The position numbers and the translations under genes were made by a program. Below the pieces are notes generated by a model that was given only the letters and a program-made list of their open reading frames with translations, did no database searches and was not told the DNA's origin. Of a stretch of DNA of 64,000 bases, positions 1 through 8,857 are shown piece by piece (the first letter of the stretch is position 1; each line of letters opens with the position of its first letter). The DNA comes from Paraburkholderia sp. BCC1884 (GTDB taxonomy: Bacteria; Pseudomonadota; Gammaproteobacteria; Burkholderiales; Burkholderiaceae), in NCBI RefSeq assembly GCF_900996225.1, contig NZ_CAAJGL010000090.1:496001-560000 (forward strand). The letters run 5' to 3'.

Positions 1-253
1 ACATCGAGAACATCAGAACCGCGACGCGCGGCGCCTTGCGTTTCAGACGCTTGAGGACCTCGACGCCGTTCATGTCCGGCAGCGAAATGTCGAGCAGCAC
101 GACGTCGTAGGTATGGCGCGTGACGGCGTCGAGCGCTTCGGCGCCGGTTTGCGCCTCGATGACTTCGCGGGCGACGCCCCGGTCGAGCAGCAATTGACGG
201 ACGCCTTGGCGAACCACGGCGTGGTCGTCGGCAAGCAGGATGCGCAAGCTCAT
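1..253 (-). CDS. NarL/LuxR-type response regulator, N-terminal receiver part (cut by window edge)
   Basis: The first 84 residues of a response regulator are present; the rest lies beyond base 1. The receiver fold is clear: acidic pair D9-D10 in LLADDHAVVRQG and phospho-acceptor D55 in VVLLDISLPDMNG. The DDHAVVRQG opening is typical of NarL/FixJ regulators with a C-terminal LuxR helix-turn-helix, but that part is not visible. It starts at an ATG 13 bases after the stop of the kinase gene on the same strand, so the two are very likely co-transcribed and form a cognate pair. The target genes cannot be told. Confidence 0.9.
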   Translation of the reverse strand, partial: MSLRILLADDHAVVRQGVRQLLLDRGVAREVIEAQTGAEALDAVTRHTYDVVLLDISLPDMNGVEVLKRLKRKAPRVAVLMFSM

Positions 254-266
254 GATGTCAGCGCGC

Positions 267-1139
267 TCACGATTGCAGAGCCTGACGCTCGGCGAGCGGC
301 GCGAGTGCGAGCATCGCATCCCAGGCGAAACGGGCACGCAGCAGCGTGCCGCGCGACTCTTTGCCACCCTCGCCGTTCGATGAACGGGCGGCGCGCCGGG
401 CGCTGACGCGTAGCGTGCCGTCGAAGGCCGCACAGCGCGCCTGCATCCCGCTCAGGCCGAAATGGCCACGGCGGCTGCGCGCGTTGCGTGACAGGCCGAT
501 GCCGTCGTCGCTGACGAGCAGCGTGAGATGGCGCCGGCTGGTTTCGATGCGGACGTCGGCGGATTCGGCGCGCGCGTGTTTGGCGATATTGTTCAGGGCT
601 TCCTGGGCGACCCGGAAAACGGCCAGCGCCGCATCGGCGGGCAGGCGCGTGAGCCGCACGTCGGCGGCGCACACGAAGCTCGTGCGTAGTTGCGTGCGGG
701 CGGCGAAGTCGCCGGTCCACTGCGCCAGTGCACCGACGATGCCGACCTCGAGCGACGGCGCATGCAGCTCCGCTACGGCCTGGCGGCTCGCGTCGCACAC
801 GGCGTCGAGCGAACGGTTGGCGACGGCGAGCGCGGCGGCGCATTGCGGCGGCGCGTCGGCGGGCAGCCAGGTTTCGATACCGGCGAGCGCGAAGCGCGTC
901 GCGGTCAATTCGGCGCCCACGCCGTCGTGCAATTCACGGGCTACGTGGCGGCAGGCGGCTTCCTGGGCCTGGACGAGTTCGGTCGACAGTTCACGCACCC
1001 TGGCGCGCAGCGTCGCCAGCTCACGCTCGGCAGCCGAACGCGGCACGGCGTTCGCGGCTGCGAGGGACGCGCTGGCGCCTTCGCACGTCGGCGAAGAAGC
1101 AGAGTGAACAGTGAACGGGACGACAGTCGACGTATCCAT
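267..1139 (-). CDS. Sensor histidine kinase, HisKA_3 (NarX/DegS-like), soluble
   Basis: A 290-residue kinase. H71 in VARELHDGVGAELTA is the HisKA_3 phospho-acceptor, followed by the ATPase domain with an N-box (NNIAKHA) and a G-box (SDDGIGL). No membrane segment is seen, so it is probably cytoplasmic or takes its input from a partner. The reading frame is open further upstream, but the ATG at 1139 follows a good ribosome-binding site (AGAGGGAAAG), while the longer version has no such site and an unconserved-looking extension. It is paired with the response regulator directly downstream. The signal is unknown. Confidence 0.88.
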   Translation of the reverse strand: MDTSTVVPFTVHSASSPTCEGASASLAAANAVPRSAAERELATLRARVRELSTELVQAQEAACRHVARELHDGVGAELTATRFALAGIETWLPADAPPQCAAALAVANRSLDAVCDASRQAVAELHAPSLEVGIVGALAQWTGDFAARTQLRTSFVCAADVRLTRLPADAALAVFRVAQEALNNIAKHARAESADVRIETSRRHLTLLVSDDGIGLSRNARSRRGHFGLSGMQARCAAFDGTLRVSARRAARSSNGEGGKESRGTLLRARFAWDAMLALAPLAERQALQS

Positions 1140-1507
1140 GACTTTCCCTCTCAGGAAACCGTGTGGACAGCGAAGCGGGTGCGCAACGGCGGCGCGCAAA
1201 CACAAGTACGCATGCGAATCTTCAGCCTCAAGGAGTGAGCCATGGCGCGTAGCGCAACGGGCAATTCGTGAGGACTCCACGTAACGAAATTTACATTCAG
1301 TAACATGCAGCTTGTACCGTGACAATCGTGTCATTGCGACAGATCGTGCGCCGCGATCATATCTCAAAAAGATAAAAAAAGCATTGCCACCAAGGGTTAG
1401 CGCCTATATTTCGCGCAATGGTTGATGTTGTCCCACGCTCCGTCATGTAGGAAAAATACCGACGTTAAATGTCAGATATACAACGCCAATTTGTAACTGA
1501 GCAATAA
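1140..1507. promoter_or_regulatory. Intergenic region upstream of the kinase, with a small inverted repeat
   Basis: No convincing gene. It should hold the promoter of the kinase-regulator pair (minus strand). A perfect inverted repeat TGACA-ATCG-TGTCA lies at 1320-1333 and could be a regulator site. Base composition becomes more AT-rich from about 1350 towards the mobile-element end at 1508. Confidence 0.35.
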
Positions 1508-1547
1508 AAAAGGAGCCTGGGGTTATCCCGGGTAAAAACTGTACTAA
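1508..1547 (+). repeat. Left terminal inverted repeat of the GMT-like element
   Basis: It begins AAAAGGAGCCTG and ends GTACTAA. The reverse complement of 9432-9473 has the same 12-base start, the same GTACTAA end and a partly matching middle (GGG-TA pattern). Pairs of oppositely oriented sites at the two ends are what terminal recombinase-binding sites would look like. Confidence 0.7.
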
Positions 1548-1564
1548 ATATGATGTGACTGAGT

Positions 1565-1613
1565 GCCTGCGGGGTTTAAGGGTATTTCTAGTTTAGTATA
1601 TGTACTACTAAAT
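1565..1613 (+). repeat. Subterminal copy of the end motif, same orientation as the left terminus
   Basis: GCCTGCGG at the start and GTACTA near the end repeat the two blocks of the terminal repeats. The first block matches the right end (GCCTGCGG) better than the left terminus (GCCTGGGG). The middle also keeps a GGGTA element. This makes the left end two tandem motif copies against one at the right, an asymmetry often seen where a recombinase also needs helper sites. Confidence 0.55.
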
Positions 1614-1686
1614 CGTTGGCCACCTCTCGCCCGGTCGTTGACTGGATGAGGTGAGGGAAGCAAGGGAAGACCTTTCACTCGCCGTT

Positions 1687-1834
1687 AGGCAGCCGGGACC
1701 GGGTTACAAAGCAACCCAGTCCCGACATGCCTGAGCGTTGGTCGCTGCGGTCCGTCAAGGGCCTTTCGCGGCATAAACGAGAGCCTTCCCACGCGAGCGT
1801 GGGCCCCTTCCATTTATTCCACGGTGCCCTTGAC
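1687..1834. other. Structured non-coding left end with nested inverted repeats
   Basis: Several stems are stacked here. AGGCA (1687-1691) pairs with TGCCT (1728-1732) and encloses an 11-base near-perfect stem at 1695-1705 / 1713-1723. A second long-range pair, GTCAAGGGC (1754-1762) with GCCCTTGAC (1826-1834), encloses a small CACG/CGTG stem. It lies just downstream of the last gene of the element (gmtX stop at 1861), so it may be a transcript end, a folded attachment site or a small RNA. There is no T-run of terminator type. Confidence 0.45.
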
Positions 1835-1860
1835 AGCCCTCCGCTTCGAGGTGGACCAAG

Positions 1861-2532
1861 TCACCGACCCACTGCGTCCAGGACCTTTTTGATGGCTGTA
1901 GCGAACCCCGTCCGGAAGATTGCTAGCCCCCCTTTCGAAACTCGACCGGTCTTCGCATCCACGACCCAACCCATGTTCCCCAATAGCTCATCTGAGATAG
2001 CGTGCCGCAATGCATCGACTTCAATGGGCAGCAGGGTGCTCAAGGGAGGCAGTATCTGTACGTCGGACCGGGATTCAAGCGCGCCCATTTCAGACACGGG
2101 ACGTCGGTCAATCACGACCTGCGCTTGAGTTTTGAGCAAATTGTTTTCGGCCTTCAGTTTGCGGTTCTCAGCAAGGAAGCTGCCAACTAATGCGCGAACG
2201 GAGGCGTCCGGAATCATGGCGAGGACATCGTCAGCTACTCCGGGCTCGGGTCTCGCAGGAGGTTTTCGCGTTGCGCCGTCAGCATAGTGGGCCCATGCAG
2301 CGAGCAACGCGCGATAGTGTTCGCCCGGCGCATTTCGTAGCGTTTGCGTGACGGGACCTCCACGTCGTTCCGAGAGTCGACCAATAGTCGCGACGGAGAA
2401 GTCGCGGCTTCCCGATTCCGCCTGCTCCTGGCAAATTGCATGAATGATGTCCAGTGAGTTTTTTGTCCGCGTTGTTGCATTTTGCTTTAGCGCGACCAAG
2501 ACTTCATCTGGAGATACCTTGTCTTGAGTCAT
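1861..2532 (-). CDS. gmtX: GmtX-like protein (gamma-mobile-trio helper)
   Basis: A 223-residue protein matching the remembered GmtX pattern: an N-terminal segment with KNSLDIIHAICQEQ and FSVATIGRLSERRGGP, then EHYRALLAAWAHYADG, then a Leu/Lys-rich helix (about 135-155) that may form a coiled coil. The start follows a GGAAGG ribosome-binding site. It is the last gene of the element, 33 bases after gmtZ. GmtX has no known enzymatic motif; by position and partners it recalls the small TnpC of Tn554-type transposons, a helper to two tyrosine recombinases. That analogy is inference. The family name is likely but was not checked by search. Confidence 0.7.
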   Translation of the reverse strand: MTQDKVSPDEVLVALKQNATTRTKNSLDIIHAICQEQAESGSRDFSVATIGRLSERRGGPVTQTLRNAPGEHYRALLAAWAHYADGATRKPPARPEPGVADDVLAMIPDASVRALVGSFLAENRKLKAENNLLKTQAQVVIDRRPVSEMGALESRSDVQILPPLSTLLPIEVDALRHAISDELLGNMGWVVDAKTGRVSKGGLAIFRTGFATAIKKVLDAVGR

Positions 2533-2565
2533 GGGATACCTTCCCTCTGTGCTAGCGCCATAACG

Positions 2566-5097
2566 TTAGGCCAATAGCATCTGTTCGGAGTCGTCGATGT
2601 CTGGCAACTGAACGACGCGCGCAGCGGCCATCTCCTGCGCGAGGCGCGCAATGTCGCTATCTAGCCCGAGTTGGGCAAGACGTTGCCTTCCTTCAACGAA
2701 GTGAACTGCACTCTTGATGCTTCCGGCCTCTGTCGCCAATAGCTTGGTTATGTGCTGGACGACAACCGATAGTTCGCTCTCGTCCAGCTTGAACAGGAAT
2801 GGCTCCCTGCCGTTCTTCGCTAGCATCATGTCAAACGCCTTCCCGGCCTGCAGAATCGCCTTCGACACATCGTGTTCTGGATAGACGACGGAGCCCGCGA
2901 CTGCAGTTAGAATCTGATGCAATTTCCCGCACTCGTTAATGGCGATTTCTACGTTGTCCAAAGCGCCGACTGCGACTAACTGGACAACACCGACATCTTG
3001 TCGGCTTCGAGAAATTGCTCTGCAGCGCATGATGAGACGATGCGTAGCACTGAGGTCCTCTGCGGTTTTGTTATTTCTCTCGTAGTCTGCCTGATGAAGT
3101 ATGCGCAGTGTATTAAGCCTATCGTGGTGCATGAAAGGCTGGTCACGCACCTCACACTCATACAGTTCGTCCTCTAGCGCGGTAATCTCACCTTCCATCT
3201 TGAGAATTCGCTCACCCAAGTCCGCCATGCTCAATTCAAGATTGTTCCAATGGTTTTGCAACCCATCAAGGAAGGCTGGCCCCGTGAAGAACCAACGGCA
3301 GCGCACACAGTTCTTTTGAGGGTACCCAGGTACTTCGCCATACGTGACTTGCCCGCTATCTTCATTGATATACACCCCTCCCGAATCGCAGCCCCAACCG
3401 CCTCTCGGGCACAAGCCTTTGTCGTCCTTCAAGAGGCTAGCATTACACTGATTTGCTCTCATCACCGCGTGAATCGCGGCGGGGTCATAGTACGCTCCAC
3501 TCGCCTCCAATTGCTCATACGTCTTGTCCTTCAACCATCGAACATAATTTTCCTGCTCGTTCACCAGAAGGCGCTTTGTGGCTGAGTCCATTACTTCTGT
3601 GCAGTAGGTAACGCCAGCTTTCGTATAGTACAGTGTCATCACCAACCTAGCGTGGCCTGCAATGCACTTGGACAGGACCGTCAGCGGCACGCCGCCTTCC
3701 AAAGCAAAGGCAGTAATCAACGAAACTCGAAGCGCGTGGAGAGGATAGTAGGTCGTCGAGTTTGAGCCGGGCTTGACGAACACTAAGGGTGCTCCGCTAA
3801 GGTCTCGAGCGTTTTCTTGGAGACAAACCTGCTCAAGATGTGCGAGCAATTTGAACCAAAGGCTATCGAGCGGACCCTTCCCGAATGGCTTTGACCGGTC
3901 GCTATCCGTTGCCGCTGCATCGCGAAACAAGAAGCAAGTCGAGCCCATCGACTTAAGAAGGGCCTCAGCTGTTTGGTCGCCAAGATGTTTTAAATCAAGC
4001 TCCGTCCAAGGGGTAGGGCCAGATATTGGATTGTACTTCTCCTGCCAATCTCTAAGTTTCTCGAGCCATCTCAGCACATCCGGGTGTTGCCACGGAATGC
4101 TATATCCCCTTGTCCATTCGTCCTTATCCTTGTCCGCTGACTTGTTGGTGTTGATGAACAAACCCGTCATTAGCAAGTTGTGTATGCCGTCCGTCATTTG
4201 ACGGAAAACGCCACGGCGGTATGGATTTTTATCTGTTCCCTTGCAGTGTGCACTCTTATTTGGAATCCATCCTCCTCGTTCATAGCGGTGCGTGTCTGCC
4301 TCGCCACTATCAAGCATTCGAACTTGAAAGACTCTTAGTGGCAACTGAAGTTTTACGTACAGAGCAACGGCACGCACCGGACTCCATATTTCGTAAATGG
4401 ATTCAGAGTAACCAAATTTTTCTCGCTCGTACTTGGTTGCCTCGCGTTCGCGCCATACGCAGTCAAGGTCGTTCTCGTCGATAACGCTGGGTGATACCAC
4501 AAACCAACTACCCCCGTGAGTACTGTCCTCTGCCGCCTGCGCCCACTTCCAATCCTTAAAGCTCTTAGCCTCGACAGGACAGACGATTTCTCGGAGTTGG
4601 CGAATAAAGCGATACGGCAGAACGTTTTTATCGGAGAAGGGCAGCTCCCCACGTTGGCTGCCGTCCTGATTCGGCATTGGGGGAATGGGGATTTTGAATT
4701 CTGCTGGAACAACTGGCCGACCTTCGTCATTCTCGACAGAGAAATAGTGTTCAAGAACGTACGTTAAAAACCGCGTAACATGCGTGTGGAGCTTAACTTT
4801 TGCTTTGTAGGTCTTGAAGTGTGCTAAACATGTTTCATGAAGACAGGGGGCACGATATCTCGCATTAAAGAAGTGTGCCGGATTGGCTTCAAGTCCTTGC
4901 GCATGAATGTAGTCAATGAGAAAGATTTTCATTGCCTTCATTGCATCGCTCTTACCTTCACGGAGCGTGACGAGCCATTCAGCCGCGAGTCTGCGCCACT
5001 GTTCTAAATTTGGGCTCAGTGTCGTGGCGTAACCAAACGTGTCATCCTTTTTGGTTCCCCGGATTCGGCGTCGGCTGGGTGGAATGTCTTTGCTCAT
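2566..5097 (-). CDS. gmtZ: GmtZ-like (VPA1269-like) large tyrosine recombinase/integrase
   Basis: An 843-residue protein. A divergent tyrosine-recombinase catalytic set can be read: R255 in LQLPLRVFQVR, H454 and R457 in LHALRVSL, H482 in IAGHARLV, and the likely nucleophile Y490 or Y491 in MTLYYTK. After the catalytic domain comes a cysteine-rich stretch (NQCNASLL, GLCPRGGWGCDS, NCVRCRWF) that looks like a metal-binding finger, then a helical C-terminal third. The length and this layout fit GmtZ/VPA1269 proteins. Its start overlaps the stop of gmtY by 4 bases (ATGA), so translation is probably coupled. It probably acts on the element ends together with the GmtY-like recombinase. Confidence 0.75.
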   Translation of the reverse strand: MSKDIPPSRRRIRGTKKDDTFGYATTLSPNLEQWRRLAAEWLVTLREGKSDAMKAMKIFLIDYIHAQGLEANPAHFFNARYRAPCLHETCLAHFKTYKAKVKLHTHVTRFLTYVLEHYFSVENDEGRPVVPAEFKIPIPPMPNQDGSQRGELPFSDKNVLPYRFIRQLREIVCPVEAKSFKDWKWAQAAEDSTHGGSWFVVSPSVIDENDLDCVWREREATKYEREKFGYSESIYEIWSPVRAVALYVKLQLPLRVFQVRMLDSGEADTHRYERGGWIPNKSAHCKGTDKNPYRRGVFRQMTDGIHNLLMTGLFINTNKSADKDKDEWTRGYSIPWQHPDVLRWLEKLRDWQEKYNPISGPTPWTELDLKHLGDQTAEALLKSMGSTCFLFRDAAATDSDRSKPFGKGPLDSLWFKLLAHLEQVCLQENARDLSGAPLVFVKPGSNSTTYYPLHALRVSLITAFALEGGVPLTVLSKCIAGHARLVMTLYYTKAGVTYCTEVMDSATKRLLVNEQENYVRWLKDKTYEQLEASGAYYDPAAIHAVMRANQCNASLLKDDKGLCPRGGWGCDSGGVYINEDSGQVTYGEVPGYPQKNCVRCRWFFTGPAFLDGLQNHWNNLELSMADLGERILKMEGEITALEDELYECEVRDQPFMHHDRLNTLRILHQADYERNNKTAEDLSATHRLIMRCRAISRSRQDVGVVQLVAVGALDNVEIAINECGKLHQILTAVAGSVVYPEHDVSKAILQAGKAFDMMLAKNGREPFLFKLDESELSVVVQHITKLLATEAGSIKSAVHFVEGRQRLAQLGLDSDIARLAQEMAAARVVQLPDIDDSEQMLLA

Positions 5098-6593
5098 AGT
5101 TTGATTCCCTTTCTGGCTGCAGGTCGAGAGTTGTTCTTCCGTTCAGCAAGTAAGAATGCATCGAGCACATCTGCCATGGCGACCGACCGGCCTGCGTCGA
5201 GAGTGGCTGTCGTGGCTTCAAGAGCGCGCGTAACCTGGTCGATTGACGGTTCCGTATAGACGGCTTGCGATTCAATCGACTTATGGTGAAGCCCCTTCTG
5301 CGTCACCAGTGCGTCAACCTTTGCACGTTGAGTACGCTGGCCATATGCGTGTCGGTGGCCGTGTTCCGTCGTTCCGTTCATCTTGGCCGGGCGAAGGCCA
5401 ATTCGGCGCACGGCTCGTTCGTGAGCGTCGCGATATGCGTCGATGGTGTACGGCTCTCCGCGTTGGTCCCCTCGAAACGATACGAACAGAAAGGGATGCT
5501 TGTCGGCACCAATACGGGCACGCATGCGTTGATACATGTACAGCTTCCACGCTTGGAAAAACAGGCGTCCTGCAATTCCGGCAGGCAACCAGTGAACGTG
5601 CAGGTAGTTTTGTGAGCCATCGTCGAGTTTTGGGTCTTTCCATCCGGCCCTCCGATTTCCTGTTTCCTTGTGACGCGGTAGATAACCCGGGTGGCGTGCC
5701 CTCAGATAGGCTTCCCGATTTGCTACCAGTTTTCCATTTGCGTATCTGAAATCGTTAGGTGCTGCGCCGTCGATAGGGTGATAAACCCGTACCAGCGCTT
5801 CGTTCGGTTTAAGAGGGTCCGCAACAACATCGTGCACCCACAAGTGGAATGGTTCGGATACACGTAGTCCACCCCAATGCATCAGGATAGTGATACATAT
5901 TCCGCGCCAGTCGTATCGTTCAACGATGTCGGGACTGTCTTGCTTGCCCGGCACAGTGAATCCCACGAATAGCAGTTCAAGAAAGCAGTCGTCGGGGAAG
6001 GACTTGGTCTCGCCTCGGTCGGCAGTCGGCACACGCCGCTGCAGCACATTTCTGGCTTGTCTCGCGGCGGCGGTCGCACCCGCTCGGCTATCCAAGTGGC
6101 CCAAGAAGGACCGCTCGCTCTTGTTGACAAATGCGGCCCAGTTAAGCTGCTGCTCATAATGAGTTGCCTCACGCCACGGGTTCAGCGACTTGGTGCCGTA
6201 GTTCTTCTGCATCCAATCCGAGAATTGGCTCAACATGGTCAACAGCTGTCTCGCCGTTTTCGTGCGCTTTGGCAACCAGTAGAGTCCGCTAGGGTCTAGG
6301 CCGTCCTCGCCGATTGTGCCGGCATAAATCCGCTGCGCAAATGTTTCAAACAAGTCCTCTGGTGTGCCGAAGAACTGATGATTCGTTGCCGTGTAGTCCA
6401 TCAGAAGTCCAACTATCTGGCACAATTTCAGCATCCAGTCGAGGCTCTTCGCTTGGTAATGAGCCAAGAAGTAGTCGAGCAACGGCTCCAGCTCCTTGAG
6501 CCGCCCTTGTTGGGTGATGAGAATTATGGGAATCTTCACCTTGATTCCGGTTCTGTCAATAACGACCGTAGCGTTTACGCGCACGTGGGTCAT
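5094..6593 (-). CDS. gmtY: GmtY-like tyrosine recombinase
   Basis: A 499-residue recombinase with a DNA-breaking-rejoining catalytic domain in the C-terminal half: R244 in HWGGLRVSEPF, the box-II region H413-R414-H415 in HGHRHAYGQ, H436/H437 in GLHHKSIE and nucleophile Y446 in SQAVYTEPS. All catalytic positions look filled, so it should be active. The N-terminal 200 residues are helical and would bind DNA. It overlaps the helicase gene upstream and gmtZ downstream by 4 bases each. With gmtZ and gmtX it makes the trio that defines this class of element. Confidence 0.8.
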   Translation of the reverse strand: MTHVRVNATVVIDRTGIKVKIPIILITQQGRLKELEPLLDYFLAHYQAKSLDWMLKLCQIVGLLMDYTATNHQFFGTPEDLFETFAQRIYAGTIGEDGLDPSGLYWLPKRTKTARQLLTMLSQFSDWMQKNYGTKSLNPWREATHYEQQLNWAAFVNKSERSFLGHLDSRAGATAAARQARNVLQRRVPTADRGETKSFPDDCFLELLFVGFTVPGKQDSPDIVERYDWRGICITILMHWGGLRVSEPFHLWVHDVVADPLKPNEALVRVYHPIDGAAPNDFRYANGKLVANREAYLRARHPGYLPRHKETGNRRAGWKDPKLDDGSQNYLHVHWLPAGIAGRLFFQAWKLYMYQRMRARIGADKHPFLFVSFRGDQRGEPYTIDAYRDAHERAVRRIGLRPAKMNGTTEHGHRHAYGQRTQRAKVDALVTQKGLHHKSIESQAVYTEPSIDQVTRALEATTATLDAGRSVAMADVLDAFLLAERKNNSRPAARKGIKL

Positions 6594-8857
6594 AAGGGCA
6601 CCTCACGTGGCAGTAGGTCTGTCAACAATGCGCCAAGCGCGATACGCCGTTGACGTGCTCGAGGTAATCCTTCGACAGCTCTTCGAGCAGCTAGCTTGTC
6701 CCCAACCAAAATAACCTGTTGTTGCGCCCTCGTCACCGCTGTGTACACAAGCGTCCTATCGAGTAGTCGATTGCCGGTGATTGGGACGATAACGCGACCC
6801 CACTGTGAGCCTTGGGCCTTGTGCACGGTAACGACATAGCCCAGTTCCAAATAGTCGAGCATCGTTTCCAAGAGTGGGCGACGCTCACCATCATCCCACT
6901 CCACCCATGCGAGAACGTTTCCAATCTCGTTGCCATCTTCATTTCTCAGAAGGCGTGGCTCGTCCTCGATTTGAAACAACCTTCCAAGTGCTCCATTTTG
7001 CAAGCCCCAATCCCACATGTTCTTTGTGCAAAGAAGAACGTCGCCAAGTCGAAAGCCGGTGTATATCTTTGCGGCGTATTCGTTGCTCCAAACCAGCAAA
7101 GGAGGAGCAGTGCCCGTGAACGCGCTCTGGCAAAGAGCATTCAATGTCTTAGTGCCAGCAAGTCCGTTACGGATGGGTGAGATTATTTGAGTGGAAGTAG
7201 TGTTTTGCGCATACAGGCGCAAGACCTTGTTGCCCAGTGTTTCGTCATGGACATTTGCGTAGCGACTAGGTTGAACATCACACGGCAAAAACGCGATTGG
7301 GGCGGACTCATCGTTAGGTAAGTCGGGCCAGATTCCTTCGCGGATAGAATGTGCCGCGTCGGCTATCGCACCGCCGTATCGCTTCGTGACAGTAAGCTCA
7401 ATTTGAGGAATGGCGGCCACTTGAACCAATGAGTGTAGGACGAGTCCTGGACCGACGGGCATCAACTGATGCGGGTCACCCACGAGCAATAAGCGGACAT
7501 GGGCAGGCAGTAAATCACAGAGGCGACTCATAGTTATGACGTCTGTCATCGACGCCTCGTCGACGATTACCGCGCAGTGTCCCTCTAGTTCGCTCTGGTC
7601 CGTCTTCCGTAGGAAATTCGCAATTGTTGATGCCGGACGTCCTGTGGCTTCTTGCATTCGCTTTGCAGCGCGCCCGGCAAGTGCCATTTGATAGACTCGC
7701 CAGCCGGCCGCTTCGTACATTTGATGCAGCGCTTTCAACACGGTGGTTTTGCCGACGCCTGCGCCGCCGGTGATTAACGCGAAGTCGTTCGCATTTGCAG
7801 TTTGGACTGCCGCGCGTTGCTCAGGGTTTAGAGTGATGCCCTCAGCTTCTTCATACGCTTTCGTTAGCATCTTGATGTCAAAGTCGGAGAGCAAAGTTTG
7901 CTCGCCAACAGCGATTCGGCGCGATATCGACCGAGCAACGCCCGTTTCCATTACGAACGGCCCGAGAGGATGGAGGCGACCGTCGGTGCCTATGACATAA
8001 CTTCCGTTCGTCAAGCCTTGCGACAGTGCCTGCGGAATTAGCTGCCGCCACGGGCAGCTCTGCGTATGTGTGTTCAGAATCAACGCCAGATGCTCAATAA
8101 GCATCCGCTGTGTTGCTACCGTATGTCCGGCGTTAAAAAGCCGATAGCACGCCTCCTCAATAGCTCCTTGTAGCCTGCGAGGGTCGGCATCTGTAATTCC
8201 GAAACGTTCACGCGCCAGTGTGTCGACTTGCGCCCATGTCGCACAAAAGCTAAGCAAACGATAGGGGTCGGCTTCGATTTTATCTACGGTTTGCGTTCCG
8301 AAGAAGGCGAGCACTTGACGCCCAATTGAAGTGTTGAATCCATTCGCCTGCAACCAAGAGAGCGTGCGCGTATCGCCATATGTTGACCAAGCCGTCAATA
8401 CGGTACATGCGGTGTCCTCACTCAACACTTTCGTCAGAGCGGGGACGTTCCGTTCGTCAAGTATGCGGTAGAGCTCATCGCCAAATGTCTCCCAGAGCTT
8501 CCGCGCCTTAACCCATCCGATGCCTTTGAAGTCGGCATTTTCGGCAATGAGCGTGACGATGTGCTCGCCCGAGGGTAGCAACATCTCAGCATGGCTTGCC
8601 GAGACTTGCCACTCTGTCAGTTTGTATCCGTTGACGACGATTTCGTTCTGTGTCAACTCTCCCGAAACACTCCACCATTGTCCGACCTGCACCCGAGCGC
8701 GACCGAGAATGTGATTAGACGCGCGCACTACCATGTAGGAACGGGCATCGAGCACGTTGCCATGCTGGTCAATCTGGACACCCGTGAAAATACAACCGCC
8801 GATGCCTTTGGGATTCTGGCTGCGGACGGTGGCGACGCGAAGGGTTTGTTTGTTCAA
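6590..8857 (-). CDS. RecD-like superfamily 1 DNA helicase
   Basis: A 755-residue helicase of the RecD2/TraA type. An N-terminal region (about 1-330) carries the helix-hairpin-like KGIGWVKARKLWETFG segment. The motor follows: Walker A GGAGVGKT at 364-371, Walker B VDEAS at 432-436, then GDPHQL, TVHKAQGSQW and YTAVTRAQQQV. It is probably a 5'-3' DNA helicase. Tight coupling by 4-base overlaps to its neighbours on both sides suggests it works with the recombinases, for example in processing a single-stranded or circular intermediate, rather than being loose cargo. That role is inference; it could also act in defence or repair. Confidence 0.82.
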   Translation of the reverse strand: MNKQTLRVATVRSQNPKGIGGCIFTGVQIDQHGNVLDARSYMVVRASNHILGRARVQVGQWWSVSGELTQNEIVVNGYKLTEWQVSASHAEMLLPSGEHIVTLIAENADFKGIGWVKARKLWETFGDELYRILDERNVPALTKVLSEDTACTVLTAWSTYGDTRTLSWLQANGFNTSIGRQVLAFFGTQTVDKIEADPYRLLSFCATWAQVDTLARERFGITDADPRRLQGAIEEACYRLFNAGHTVATQRMLIEHLALILNTHTQSCPWRQLIPQALSQGLTNGSYVIGTDGRLHPLGPFVMETGVARSISRRIAVGEQTLLSDFDIKMLTKAYEEAEGITLNPEQRAAVQTANANDFALITGGAGVGKTTVLKALHQMYEAAGWRVYQMALAGRAAKRMQEATGRPASTIANFLRKTDQSELEGHCAVIVDEASMTDVITMSRLCDLLPAHVRLLLVGDPHQLMPVGPGLVLHSLVQVAAIPQIELTVTKRYGGAIADAAHSIREGIWPDLPNDESAPIAFLPCDVQPSRYANVHDETLGNKVLRLYAQNTTSTQIISPIRNGLAGTKTLNALCQSAFTGTAPPLLVWSNEYAAKIYTGFRLGDVLLCTKNMWDWGLQNGALGRLFQIEDEPRLLRNEDGNEIGNVLAWVEWDDGERRPLLETMLDYLELGYVVTVHKAQGSQWGRVIVPITGNRLLDRTLVYTAVTRAQQQVILVGDKLAARRAVEGLPRARQRRIALGALLTDLLPREVPL

